Source: CAYHIW01 sp964356745 (GTDB taxonomy: Bacteria; Patescibacteriota; Microgenomatia; UBA1406; GWC2-37-13). Taken from it: DNA of 49,933 nt. Within the stretch, counting starts at the first letter, position 1; every line of letters starts with the position of its first letter. Location: assembly GCA_964356745.1 (NCBI GenBank), contig CAYHIW010000002.1:1-49933 (forward strand). The letters are read 5' to 3'. Both the position numbers and the translations under genes were made by a program. Below, piece after piece: positions 17,286 to 25,626 of this stretch. The notes beneath the pieces were generated by a model that did not search any database, was not told the origin of the DNA, and saw only the letters and a program-made list of their open reading frames with translations.

Positions 17286-19103
17286 TTACTTTGCATAAAT
17301 CCTGTAGAGATTGCTGCCGATTCTTTCGAATTTATATACTTTTACGTTTCCGATTTCTTTTGTGTTTGTGACATGAGGACCACCACAAAATTCTTTGGAA
17401 TAGGCAGTTTTTGGTTCATCATCTTTGCCACCTATATAATATACCTTTACTTGATCTGGGTACTTTTCACGAAAAAATGATCGGGCCCCAATTTCTTCTG
17501 CTTCACGTTTTGGCATGATCTTAAATCTCATAGGAAGCTCTTCTTTTACTTTGTCATTTATCATTTTCTCAACTTGTTTCATTTCTTCATCCGTTGGTTT
17601 GGAAGAACTATAGAAATCAAATCGCAACCTCTCAGATGTAATATTAGATCCTTCTTGTCGAATATCATCTCCAAGAACATCAAAAAGAGCTTGATGCATG
17701 AGATGAGTGGCGGTATGATATTTCAAAACTTGTTCAGAATGATCAGCTAGACCACCTTTGAATTTTCCGACCGATGCAGAGCGGGAGAGGTCTTTGTGAC
17801 TTTCAAATTCTTTTTGAAATTGTTTACGATCAATCTCCTGACCTTTTTCTCTAAATAATTCTTCGGTGACTTCGAGTGGAAATCCAAATGTCTGATAGAG
17901 ATCAAATGCTTTCTTTCCGTCAATCTCATTTATTTTCTCCGCTTCTTTAAGGCCACGATCAAGCGTCGCTCCAAATCTCGTCATCTCCTCATCAATCAAA
18001 ATAGTAACCGCAACCTCATCTTTTGAAACATCAAAGTAAACGTCGCGATATGTGCCAACTACTGCACGAGCAATAATTGACAGATCGTGAGGTTTGAACT
18101 TATCCGTTAGTCCACGATATTTAATTGCTGATCTTCGAAGGAGTCGACGAAGGACGTATCCTTGTTCTTTGTTTGAAGGTCGCACACCATCTTTGATAAG
18201 AAACACAGCGGCCTTAATATGATCGGTGACAATTCGCATTTGTTTTTGATACGATCTATCCTCATATTTTTTGCGCGTTATTTCTTCTAATGATCTGATG
18301 GTTTGAACATATGCGTCAGTAAGAAAGACGTCGGGGTTATTGTTGACCGCTGCAAGTTGCCGTTCTAGACCTCCACCAAAATCAACATTTTTATTGGGCA
18401 GTTCGCTCAATGTGCCATCTTTTTCCTTTTTGTACTGTACGAAGACATTATTTCCTATCTCCAAAAATCGTCCGCAGTCGCAGTTGGGGTGACAGTTCTC
18501 TTTTGAGAATGAAGATTTTTCATGTATTTGCAAATCCTCACCAAAATCATAAAAGACTTCAGAATCAGGACCCCCAACCTCTCCTGCCGGCATATTATTT
18601 ATTGATCCTCCACGCGTCAACCAGTTTTTCTTGTCGTCATATTCATGAATACGATCAGTAGGTATTCCAAGCTTTTTCCAAAGATCATACGACTCAGTAT
18701 CTTTGGGGACTCCACTTCCACCTGCAAAAATAGTGACAAACAATCTTTTTGAATCAATGGAAAGTTCTTTTGTGAGAAATTCATGAAACCATGGAATCTG
18801 TTCTTGTTTGAAATAGTCACCCAAAGACCAGTTACCCATCATCTCAAACATGGTTGTGTGACGATTGTCGCCAATCTCCTCTATGTCTTGAGATCTAAAT
18901 GACCGTTGAATATTGTAAAGACGTTTTCCTAGAGGATGTGGTTCACCCAGAAGATTAGGGACGAGCTGTTGCATGCCAGAACCAGTGAAAAGAGTTGTTG
19001 GATCATTTTGAGGGACGAGGGGGATGGGAGGAACTTCTTTATGACCCTTTTTCTCCCAGAAGTTGGAGAATAACTTACGTAGTTCAGTGTGCTTTAAAGA
19101 CAT
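17286..19103 (-). CDS. alaS: Alanyl-tRNA synthetase lacking the C-Ala domain
   Basis: A 605-residue AlaRS that charges tRNA-Ala. The class II catalytic core is intact: FTGSGMQQLVPNL, RSFRSQDIEEIGDNRHTTMFEM and the GGGLER motif 3 region. It is followed by the tRNA-binding helical domain and the editing domain, with the HxxxH pair at His463 and His467 and EFCGGPHV near the end. The protein stops right after the editing domain; the DHHA1/C-Ala domain that brings normal bacterial AlaRS to about 870 residues is absent. Start at 19103 (MSLKHTELRKLF) is chosen over an upstream TTG because it follows an ideal -10 box by 8 nt and aligns with the family start. Confidence 0.95.
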   Translation of the reverse strand: MSLKHTELRKLFSNFWEKKGHKEVPPIPLVPQNDPTTLFTGSGMQQLVPNLLGEPHPLGKRLYNIQRSFRSQDIEEIGDNRHTTMFEMMGNWSLGDYFKQEQIPWFHEFLTKELSIDSKRLFVTIFAGGSGVPKDTESYDLWKKLGIPTDRIHEYDDKKNWLTRGGSINNMPAGEVGGPDSEVFYDFGEDLQIHEKSSFSKENCHPNCDCGRFLEIGNNVFVQYKKEKDGTLSELPNKNVDFGGGLERQLAAVNNNPDVFLTDAYVQTIRSLEEITRKKYEDRSYQKQMRIVTDHIKAAVFLIKDGVRPSNKEQGYVLRRLLRRSAIKYRGLTDKFKPHDLSIIARAVVGTYRDVYFDVSKDEVAVTILIDEEMTRFGATLDRGLKEAEKINEIDGKKAFDLYQTFGFPLEVTEELFREKGQEIDRKQFQKEFESHKDLSRSASVGKFKGGLADHSEQVLKYHTATHLMHQALFDVLGDDIRQEGSNITSERLRFDFYSSSKPTDEEMKQVEKMINDKVKEELPMRFKIMPKREAEEIGARSFFREKYPDQVKVYYIGGKDDEPKTAYSKEFCGGPHVTNTKEIGNVKVYKFERIGSNLYRIYAK

Positions 19104-19111
19104 AATGTACA

Positions 19112-19120
19112 ATTATAGCA
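19112..19120 (-). promoter_or_regulatory. Extended -10 of alaS
   Basis: TGCTATAAT on the minus strand, the same 9-mer as for serS, ends 8 nt before the ATG. Confidence 0.7.
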
Positions 19121-19144
19121 CCTATATATTTCTTGTTCACGCTC

Positions 19145-19216
19145 GATGACGAAATTTTGTTGCTCCGTGGAGGTGCTCGTTCCTGCGCCTCCTCCAAGTC
19201 GCACAAAATTGTCATC
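19145..19216. repeat. 72-nt long imperfect palindrome upstream of nnrD
   Basis: Outer arms GATGAC plus AATTTTGT (19145-19160 with a 2-nt bulge) pair with ACAAAATT plus GTCATC (19203-19216). An inner GGAGGTGC/GCGCCTCC stem (19169-19176, 19185-19192) is capped by an 8-base loop. It lies between the divergent alaS and nnrD promoters. It could be a palindromic repeat element or a structured 5' element of nnrD. Confidence 0.55.
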
Positions 19217-19233
19217 TTCGCTTTAACTTTAAT

Positions 19234-20094
19234 ATGTTTACTATAAAGACGACTAAAATCCAGGATATTAATCCGTTTGTTGAAGGGTTGTTTATTCCGA
19301 AGAGCGATTCTCATAAAGGTCAAAATGGTAAGGTAATGATCGTCGGAGGGTCTCAACTTTTTCATGCAGCATCTCTTTGGTCTGCAGAAATTGCATCTCA
19401 TTTCGTGGACATGCTTCATTTCTCCTCGATAGATGAAAACAACGTATTGTTTCAGGAACTCAAGAAAAAGTTCAGAAATGGTATTGTTGTGCCGCGCGAT
19501 CAAATCGATTCTTATATCGAAGAAGACGATGCGATACTTATTGGACCGGGGATGGAACGCGATGATTTAACAAAGTCGCTCACAGAAAAAATTTTATCGA
19601 AGCATGTTGAAAAAAAATTCGTTCTCGATGCTGGCGCATTGCAGATGATGGACGCTGAATTATTAAAGAAGTTTAAAGAAAAGGTAATTGTGACGCCACA
19701 TCAGGGAGAATTCGAGCAATTGTTTCATTTGTCATTGGAGCAGTTGACCATTGAAGAAAAAACCAAGCATGTTCAAGAATATGCGAAAAAATACAAGTGT
19801 GTAATTTTGTTAAAAGCAGTGGTTGATATTATTTCTGACGGTGTCCAAACCTATGTGATTGAAGGAGGTAATCAAGGTTTGACCAAGGGTGGTACCGGAG
19901 ATATTCTCGCCGGTTTGACGACAGCTCTTTATGCAAAAAATGATCCAGTAACAAGTTGTGTTATCGCCTCATTTCTTTTGAAAAAAACCGCCGACAGACT
20001 TTATTTAACTAAAGGATACTGGTATAATAATACTGATTTGATACTACAAATCCCCGAAACACTATCGGAGATTGTTTTCAAAAAAACCATATGA
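19234..20094 (+). CDS. nnrD: ADP-dependent NAD(P)H-hydrate dehydratase
   Basis: A 286-residue ribokinase-fold repair enzyme that converts damaged NAD(P)H hydrate back to NAD(P)H. Recognisable parts are the KGQNGKVMIVGGS start, ILIGPGMER, VLDAGALQMM, VTPHQGEFEQL and the catalytic NQGLTKGGTGDILAGLTTAL near residue 215. The partner epimerase domain (NnrE/YjeF-N) is not fused and not seen in the window. First gene of a plus-strand chain in which each gene overlaps the next (ATGA, ATGA, TAATG) up to secA. The link with protein export is probably only positional. Confidence 0.92.
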   Translation: MFTIKTTKIQDINPFVEGLFIPKSDSHKGQNGKVMIVGGSQLFHAASLWSAEIASHFVDMLHFSSIDENNVLFQELKKKFRNGIVVPRDQIDSYIEEDDAILIGPGMERDDLTKSLTEKILSKHVEKKFVLDAGALQMMDAELLKKFKEKVIVTPHQGEFEQLFHLSLEQLTIEEKTKHVQEYAKKYKCVILLKAVVDIISDGVQTYVIEGGNQGLTKGGTGDILAGLTTALYAKNDPVTSCVIASFLLKKTADRLYLTKGYWYNNTDLILQIPETLSEIVFKKTI

Positions 20095-20519
20095 AAAAAG
20101 AAGTAGGGATTGCAGTGTTCTTTGGAATTCTTCTTGGTTTGTCAGTGGCGGTGGTCATCATAACTCAAATACGACAGTTTGACAATAAAGGAGTTAAGTC
20201 GCTTCCAGGAAATGAAACAGCTCCTGCAGTAAAGAAACAAAACACTCAAATTCAAACACTCGAAATATCTAGCGTTAAAGATGGCGCTATTACGAACAAG
20301 AACAGCGTCCTCATAAAAGGAAAGACAGAAAAAAATTCTCTTCTTGTCATACAGTCACCAACCAAAGACATCACGGTTCAAAATAAAGAAGAAGCTTTTT
20401 CGGTTACATTTCCACTTTCACTTGGAGAAAACTCGATCTCGATCACTTCATATCCCAAAGACAGACAGTCTAGTACGCAGAGCAAATTATTAAAAGTTTA
20501 CTACTTCGATCAAGAATGA
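20091..20519 (+). CDS. Membrane-anchored Ig-like domain protein
   Basis: A 142-residue protein with an N-terminal membrane segment (about 7-27), a polar linker, and one Ig-like beta domain (about 60-140) of the glucodextranase-B/bacterial Ig type, with ITNKNSVLIKGKTEKNSLLVI and LSLGENSISITSYPKD. It would be anchored in the membrane and face outward. It overlaps nnrD by ATGA and the next gene by ATGA, so it is translationally coupled in the nnrD-secA operon. The role is unknown. Confidence 0.8.
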   Translation: MKKEVGIAVFFGILLGLSVAVVIITQIRQFDNKGVKSLPGNETAPAVKKQNTQIQTLEISSVKDGAITNKNSVLIKGKTEKNSLLVIQSPTKDITVQNKEEAFSVTFPLSLGENSISITSYPKDRQSSTQSKLLKVYYFDQE

Positions 20520-21217
20520 AAATCCGTTTTATAACACTTGCTACGTTTGCGCTATTTGCTGCGGGGGTTGTTGCCGCACAGACCAACGACGCAACTTCTT
20601 CGTCTCAAACAAGTTCATCAAGTGCAGAGCAGAAAGAAATCCAATCGTTAAAAAATAAGCTTGAGACGAAAGTTTTGGAGCTCAAGAAAAAAGATCAAAA
20701 AGGAATTGCAGGAAGAATTACCGGAATTGAGAAGAGTAAATTAGTAATTAAGATTGAGGACGATGGATCATACGAGATCAAACTTGACGATGTGTTAACA
20801 AAAGTATATGAACTGAACAACGGCAAAAAAACTGAGGTTAAAGTAAGTACACTCGCAAAAAATGATTATATTGTAGTGTCTGGACCTGAGGCTAATAAAA
20901 GCGTTCAAGCAAATGAAATATATGTAGATTCACAGTTATTTGCAACATCCGGAAAAGTAACAGAGGTAAACAAAGAGGATTTCTATATTAGAATTTTAGG
21001 TTTTGATAAAGAAACCTATACAATTGACGTAGAAGATTCTACAAAAAAACAGTTATTAAATAGTAAAACGCTAGAGCTTGAAGCGATAGGGTTTACTAAA
21101 ATTAAAGAGGGTGATACAGTGCATTTTGTGTACGAGAAGACTGGTAAGGAAAGAGAAAAAAATAGACATTCTGCACAAAAGCTTCTGATCATCCCGCAAG
21201 AATACTTTCAAAAATAA
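20516..21217 (+). CDS. Exported beta-rich protein (DUF5666-like)
   Basis: A 233-residue protein with a signal peptide (about 1-21, with VVAAQT as a possible cleavage site) and a Ser/Thr-rich linker. A short coiled-coil stretch (about 40-63) precedes two repeated OB-like beta units: GIAGRITGIEKSKLVIKIED and a second unit starting ATSGKVTEVNKEDFYIRIL. These look like DUF5666-type repeats, so it is probably an extracytoplasmic binding or scaffold protein. It overlaps the preceding gene by 4 bp and shares TAATG with secA, so its expression is tied to the secretion motor. Confidence 0.75.
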   Translation: MKIRFITLATFALFAAGVVAAQTNDATSSSQTSSSSAEQKEIQSLKNKLETKVLELKKKDQKGIAGRITGIEKSKLVIKIEDDGSYEIKLDDVLTKVYELNNGKKTEVKVSTLAKNDYIVVSGPEANKSVQANEIYVDSQLFATSGKVTEVNKEDFYIRILGFDKETYTIDVEDSTKKQLLNSKTLELEAIGFTKIKEGDTVHFVYEKTGKEREKNRHSAQKLLIIPQEYFQK

Positions 21218-23895
21218 TGTTCAATATTTTCAATAAATTTCTTGACTTTAATCAGCGAAAGATAGACAGCTATCAAAAGATAGTTAATGAGATAAATGGA
21301 CTTGAGGATAAAGTACGCAAATTAAAAGATGCAGAATTTCCAAAAGAAACTGCAAAACTTAAGAGCGAAATTCAATCTGGAAAAAAAACTCTTGAAGAAG
21401 TTTTGCCCTATTCATTTGCTTTGGTTCGCGAAGCATCAAGAAGGACTATTAATCAACGACACTTTGATGTCCAACTTATTGCAGGAATTGCTCTTTTTGA
21501 AGGGAAAATAACCGAACAAAAAACAGGTGAAGGAAAAACGCTTTCTGCAACAACAGCTCTTTACACGAGAGCACTTGCAGGTAAAGGAGCTCATCTTGTT
21601 ACGGTAAATGATTATCTCGCGCGTCGTGACGCAGGATGGATGGGTGGTATTTTTCACTTCCTAGGAATGTCTACCTCAGCGATCATAAGCGAAGCCTCTT
21701 TCATTTACGATCCTTCATTTAAGGAGGATGAAAGTGATTGGCGGCTCCAACATCTCAAATCTACTTCTCGTAAAGAAGCATATCTTGCCGACATAACATA
21801 TGGTATCAATAGCGAATATGGTTTTGACTATCTTCGAGACAACATGAAAACAAATATCGAAGAAATGGATCAGCGGGGATATTATTTTGCCATAGTTGAT
21901 GAAGCGGATTCGGTACTCATTGATGAAGCGCGCACGCCACATATCATTTCATCTCCATATGACGAAGATGTTTCGAAATATTATCAATATGCACAAGTGG
22001 TAAAAAGATTAGAAGGTGCGACCGATTACATTGTTGATGAGAAGGCAAGATCTGCCAACCTCACAGATCAAGGTCTTTCTAAAATAGAACAAATGCTTGG
22101 AGTAGGTAACCTCTACGAAAAGGACTTTAACGCTCTGTTTCACATAGAGGCTGCATTAAAAGCGCAAACGTTATTCAAGCTAGACAAAGATTATATTGTT
22201 CGAGCAAATGAAGTTGTCATTGTTGATGAGTTTACCGGGAGACTTCTTCCAGGACGACGATTTTCAGAAGGAATTCATCAAGCAATTGAGGCGAAGGAAG
22301 GCGTTGCCATTCAAAAAGAATCTAAGACACTTGCGACAGTATCACTCCAAAATTATTTCAGAATGTATGAGAAACTCGCAGGAATGACGGGTACTGCTGC
22401 AACTGAAGCCGAAGAGTTCCACAAAATTTATAAAGCAGAGGTTATTGTTGTGCCGACTCACAGACCCATGGTAAGAAAAGATTTACCGGATATGATCTAT
22501 AAAACCGAGAAAGCAAAGTTTAATGCAGTTGTCGAAGAAGCTGCGCGTCTAAACAAAGAAGGGAGACCTGTTTTAATTGGCACGACTTCGATTGAGAAGA
22601 ACGAATACTTATCTCAACTTCTTAAGAAAAAAGGAGTGGCGCACGAACTTCTTAATGCAAAAAATCACGTGAGTGAAGCACAGATCATTGCTCAAGCAGG
22701 GAAAAAAAGAAGCGTAACGGTGGCGACAAATATGGCAGGTCGTGGTGTTGATATTGTGCTCGGCGGCGATAATACATCTAAATCCAAAAATTGGGATCAA
22801 GAGCATGAAGAAATAATTGAAAAAGGTGGTCTTTACATCATTGGTACTGAACGACACGAATCTCGACGAATCGATAATCAACTAAGAGGACGTTCTGGGC
22901 GTCAAGGAGATCCTGGAGAGACGCGATTCTTTGTTTCACTGGAAGATGATCTTATGAGAATTTTTGGAGGCGAGCAGATCTCAAAACTTATGACATTCTT
23001 CAACCTTCCAGAAGATCAACCGCTCACACATTCGATGGTTTCCAAAGCAATAGAACAAGCGCAGGTTAAGGTAGAAGGACACAACTTTGATATCCGTAAA
23101 CATTTGGTTGAATTCGACGATGTGTTGAGTAAACAAAGAGAGATTGTTTACGAACTTCGAAGAAAGCTCATGGCGCTTCCTGAAAAAGACGTTAAAGAAT
23201 TTCGAAAGACTATTTTTGATATTTTTTCTGAACAATTGAATTCGCTCATTCTTCAGTTTGTACCACAAGCGCACCCCGACAAAGAAGCGGTTGATATTTT
23301 ATCTCGTGAATTAAATCTTATCATCTCAATTCCAAAAGAAACTGTCGAAAAATTACTCAAGCAAAAAAATGAAGAAGGACTGGTCGCAAAAGCACTCTCA
23401 ATACTGGAGAAACAATATAAAGATAAGGAAAAAGAAGTTGGTGAAAAGGTCTGGAACGATGTGGTGAGAGCAGTATTTCTTAACACAATCGATACGTACT
23501 TTACAGAGCATCTGACGTCGATCGACGAACTGCGAGAAGGAATTGGGCTTCGAGCGTATGGTCAAATGGATCCATTAGTCCAGTATAAAAACGAAGCATA
23601 TACCATGTTCGAATCAATGCTTCGCAACATTTATTTTGAGACGATGAGACGCATTGGGAATATTCAAATAGAAAACGCACCACAAATAGAAGGACAGAAA
23701 GATCACAAACATCTCACATTCTCGTCTGCTTCTTCAACCAATCCATACTCGCCACAGGAAAAAAAGCAAGAAACAGCTCCTAGAAAAGTGAGCGCATCAC
23801 AAGAAAAAAGTTCGTCAGGTAAAAAACCTGGACGCAATGATCCTTGTTGGTGTGGCTCTGGCAAAAAATACAAAAAATGCCACTACCCCGACTAA
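21217..23895 (+). CDS. secA: Preprotein translocase ATPase SecA
   Basis: An 892-residue motor that drives exported proteins through SecYEG. Seen are the QKTGEGKT Walker A (about 102-108), VTVNDYLARRD, the DEAD-like VDEADSVLIDEARTP, GMTGTAATEAEEF, ATNMAGRGVDIVLGG, and GTERHESRRIDNQLRGRSGRQGD. The helical scaffold and wing domains follow, and the C-terminal SEC-C zinc motif in NDPCWCGSGKKYKKCH binds Zn and SecB or ribosomes. Length and domain set are complete. It is the last gene of the nnrD operon. Confidence 0.98.
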   Translation: MFNIFNKFLDFNQRKIDSYQKIVNEINGLEDKVRKLKDAEFPKETAKLKSEIQSGKKTLEEVLPYSFALVREASRRTINQRHFDVQLIAGIALFEGKITEQKTGEGKTLSATTALYTRALAGKGAHLVTVNDYLARRDAGWMGGIFHFLGMSTSAIISEASFIYDPSFKEDESDWRLQHLKSTSRKEAYLADITYGINSEYGFDYLRDNMKTNIEEMDQRGYYFAIVDEADSVLIDEARTPHIISSPYDEDVSKYYQYAQVVKRLEGATDYIVDEKARSANLTDQGLSKIEQMLGVGNLYEKDFNALFHIEAALKAQTLFKLDKDYIVRANEVVIVDEFTGRLLPGRRFSEGIHQAIEAKEGVAIQKESKTLATVSLQNYFRMYEKLAGMTGTAATEAEEFHKIYKAEVIVVPTHRPMVRKDLPDMIYKTEKAKFNAVVEEAARLNKEGRPVLIGTTSIEKNEYLSQLLKKKGVAHELLNAKNHVSEAQIIAQAGKKRSVTVATNMAGRGVDIVLGGDNTSKSKNWDQEHEEIIEKGGLYIIGTERHESRRIDNQLRGRSGRQGDPGETRFFVSLEDDLMRIFGGEQISKLMTFFNLPEDQPLTHSMVSKAIEQAQVKVEGHNFDIRKHLVEFDDVLSKQREIVYELRRKLMALPEKDVKEFRKTIFDIFSEQLNSLILQFVPQAHPDKEAVDILSRELNLIISIPKETVEKLLKQKNEEGLVAKALSILEKQYKDKEKEVGEKVWNDVVRAVFLNTIDTYFTEHLTSIDELREGIGLRAYGQMDPLVQYKNEAYTMFESMLRNIYFETMRRIGNIQIENAPQIEGQKDHKHLTFSSASSTNPYSPQEKKQETAPRKVSASQEKSSSGKKPGRNDPCWCGSGKKYKKCHYPD

Positions 23896-23908
23896 TATTT
23901 AGAAAATC

Positions 23909-23917
23909 TGGTAAGAT
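23909..23917 (+). promoter_or_regulatory. Extended -10 of pyrE
   Basis: TGGTAAGAT ends 8 nt before the pyrE ATG. It lies in the 30-bp gap after secA and marks a new transcription unit. Confidence 0.6.
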
Positions 23918-23925
23918 CTACTCTT

Positions 23926-24552
23926 ATGAAAAGCATTGTTGATGTTCTTAAGCAAGTTAACGCCGTTATTACGGGGGATCATTTTGTTTATACATCGGGA
24001 AAACACGGGAGCGTTTACATCAATAAAGACGCTCTTTATCCGCATACAGAGCTTTCATCAAAAGTAGGAAAGATGTTTGCAGAAAAATTCAAAAAAAGAA
24101 ACGTAGACCTTGTAGTAGCTCCGGCGCTTGGCGGAATTATTCTTTCGCAATGGACAGCCTATCATTTGTCAAAATTACAAAAGAAAAAAGTTCTAGGAGT
24201 CTACACGGAAAAAACTCCGGATAAAGATCAGGTTTTTACTAGAGGTTACGATACATTAGTAAAAGGAAAAAATGTATTAATTATTGAAGATCTTACAACT
24301 ACGGGTGGATCAGTTGCCAAAGTTGTAAAAAGTGTAAAAAAAGCAGGAGGAAAAGTAGTCTCTGTTTGCACGATGATTAATCGTGATCCCGCCAAGGTAA
24401 CCTCAAAAGTGATAGGTGCTCCGTTTTCTTCTCTAGGAGTTTTAAAAGCAGAAGCGTTTGATGCAAACAAATGTCCGCTCTGCAAAAAAATTGTTCCCAT
24501 AAATACTTCTGTTGGACACGGAAAAAAGTATCTGGAGTCATTGAAAAAATAA
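23926..24552 (+). CDS. pyrE: Orotate phosphoribosyltransferase
   Basis: A 208-residue type I phosphoribosyltransferase that makes OMP from orotate and PRPP. The PRPP-binding motif VLIIEDLTTTGGSV is at 117-130 and the flexible-loop region is around 90-105. The C-terminus carries a CPLCKKIVPIN element followed by GHGKK, as in a subgroup of PyrE-like enzymes with an extra C-terminal segment. First of a pyrimidine cluster with carA and carB; the other de novo genes (pyrB, pyrC, pyrD, pyrF) are not in the window. Confidence 0.9.
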   Translation: MKSIVDVLKQVNAVITGDHFVYTSGKHGSVYINKDALYPHTELSSKVGKMFAEKFKKRNVDLVVAPALGGIILSQWTAYHLSKLQKKKVLGVYTEKTPDKDQVFTRGYDTLVKGKNVLIIEDLTTTGGSVAKVVKSVKKAGGKVVSVCTMINRDPAKVTSKVIGAPFSSLGVLKAEAFDANKCPLCKKIVPINTSVGHGKKYLESLKK

Positions 24553-24559
24553 ATATTTC

Positions 24560-24568
24560 TGCTAGTAT
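24560..24568 (+). promoter_or_regulatory. Extended -10 of carA
   Basis: TGCTAGTAT ends 11 nt before the carA ATG in the 27-bp gap after pyrE. The predicted leader is about 4 nt. Confidence 0.5.
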
Positions 24569-24579
24569 TAATTCCCAGA

Positions 24580-25626
24580 ATGTCTCAAGAGAATGCCCGA
24601 CTGATTTTAGAAGATGGAACCGTTTTTGAGGGCGTAAACTTCGGAGCATCTAACTCAACAGCAGGAGAAGTAGTCTTTTCTACCGGGATGATGGGATACC
24701 CAGAAAGTCTTACCGATCCGTCATATACCGGACAAATTCTCATTCTTACCTATCCTCTTGTGGGAAACTACGGAGTCCCTGATCGGAAATTCTGGGAATC
24801 AAACCAAATTTGTGTTTCAGGATTAATTGTTTGTTCTTACAACGACACTCCCTCACATTTTCAAAGTACGCAAACACTTGCACAATGGTTTAAAGATGAA
24901 AAAGTTCCCCTTCTTGAAATAAAAGATACGAGATTTCTAACCCAAAAAATCAGAGATAAAGGCATGATGCTTGGAAAGATTGTATGTAAAAAAAATATCA
25001 ATTTCTATAATCCTGATAACGAAAATTTGGTTTCAAAAGTTTCTCCTATTAAAACCAAAATTCATTCTCCCAAAGTTAACTCAAGACGCCGAGTACTCCT
25101 TATTGATTGTGGAGCAAAGAGAAATATTCAAAATGCGTTGCTTGAAAGAAATGTTTCGGTTATTCAGATACCATGGGATGCATCAATTCAAGAACTGCCA
25201 CCATTTGACGGAGTTGTTATCTCAAACGGACCTGGAAACCCAAAATTGGTTAAGGAAACCATTCAACTCGTACAACAACTTCTTAAAGTTGGAAAACCAA
25301 TCTTAGGGGTATGTTTGGGTCATCAGTTGCTTGCACTTGCAGCAGGAGGAGACACTAACAAACTTCGATATGGGCACCGAAGTCAAAATCAACCATGCTT
25401 AATGACAGGAAGTAGGCGATGTTTCATTACAACTCAGAATCACGGATTTGCTGTATCCAAAATCCCCTCGGGATTTAAACCTTGGTTTACAAACGCAAAC
25501 GATAACACCAATGAGGGAATTATTCATTCCAAACTACCATTTATGTCTGTGCAGTTTCATCCAGAAGCTACTCCGGGACCTGCAGATACAGAATGGGTTT
25601 TTGACGAATTTATTGCACGATTATGA
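24580..25626 (+). CDS. carA: Carbamoyl-phosphate synthase small chain
   Basis: A 348-residue glutaminase subunit that supplies ammonia to CarB. The N-terminal CPSase domain (LILEDGTVFEGVNFGA, GMMGYPESLTDPSYTGQIL) is followed by a class I amidotransferase domain with the nucleophile Cys in PILGVCLGHQLLALA and the His-Glu pair in VQFHPEATPGPADT. It overlaps carB by ATGA, so the two subunits are translationally coupled. Length is slightly below the usual 360-380. Confidence 0.96.
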   Translation: MSQENARLILEDGTVFEGVNFGASNSTAGEVVFSTGMMGYPESLTDPSYTGQILILTYPLVGNYGVPDRKFWESNQICVSGLIVCSYNDTPSHFQSTQTLAQWFKDEKVPLLEIKDTRFLTQKIRDKGMMLGKIVCKKNINFYNPDNENLVSKVSPIKTKIHSPKVNSRRRVLLIDCGAKRNIQNALLERNVSVIQIPWDASIQELPPFDGVVISNGPGNPKLVKETIQLVQQLLKVGKPILGVCLGHQLLALAAGGDTNKLRYGHRSQNQPCLMTGSRRCFITTQNHGFAVSKIPSGFKPWFTNANDNTNEGIIHSKLPFMSVQFHPEATPGPADTEWVFDEFIARL

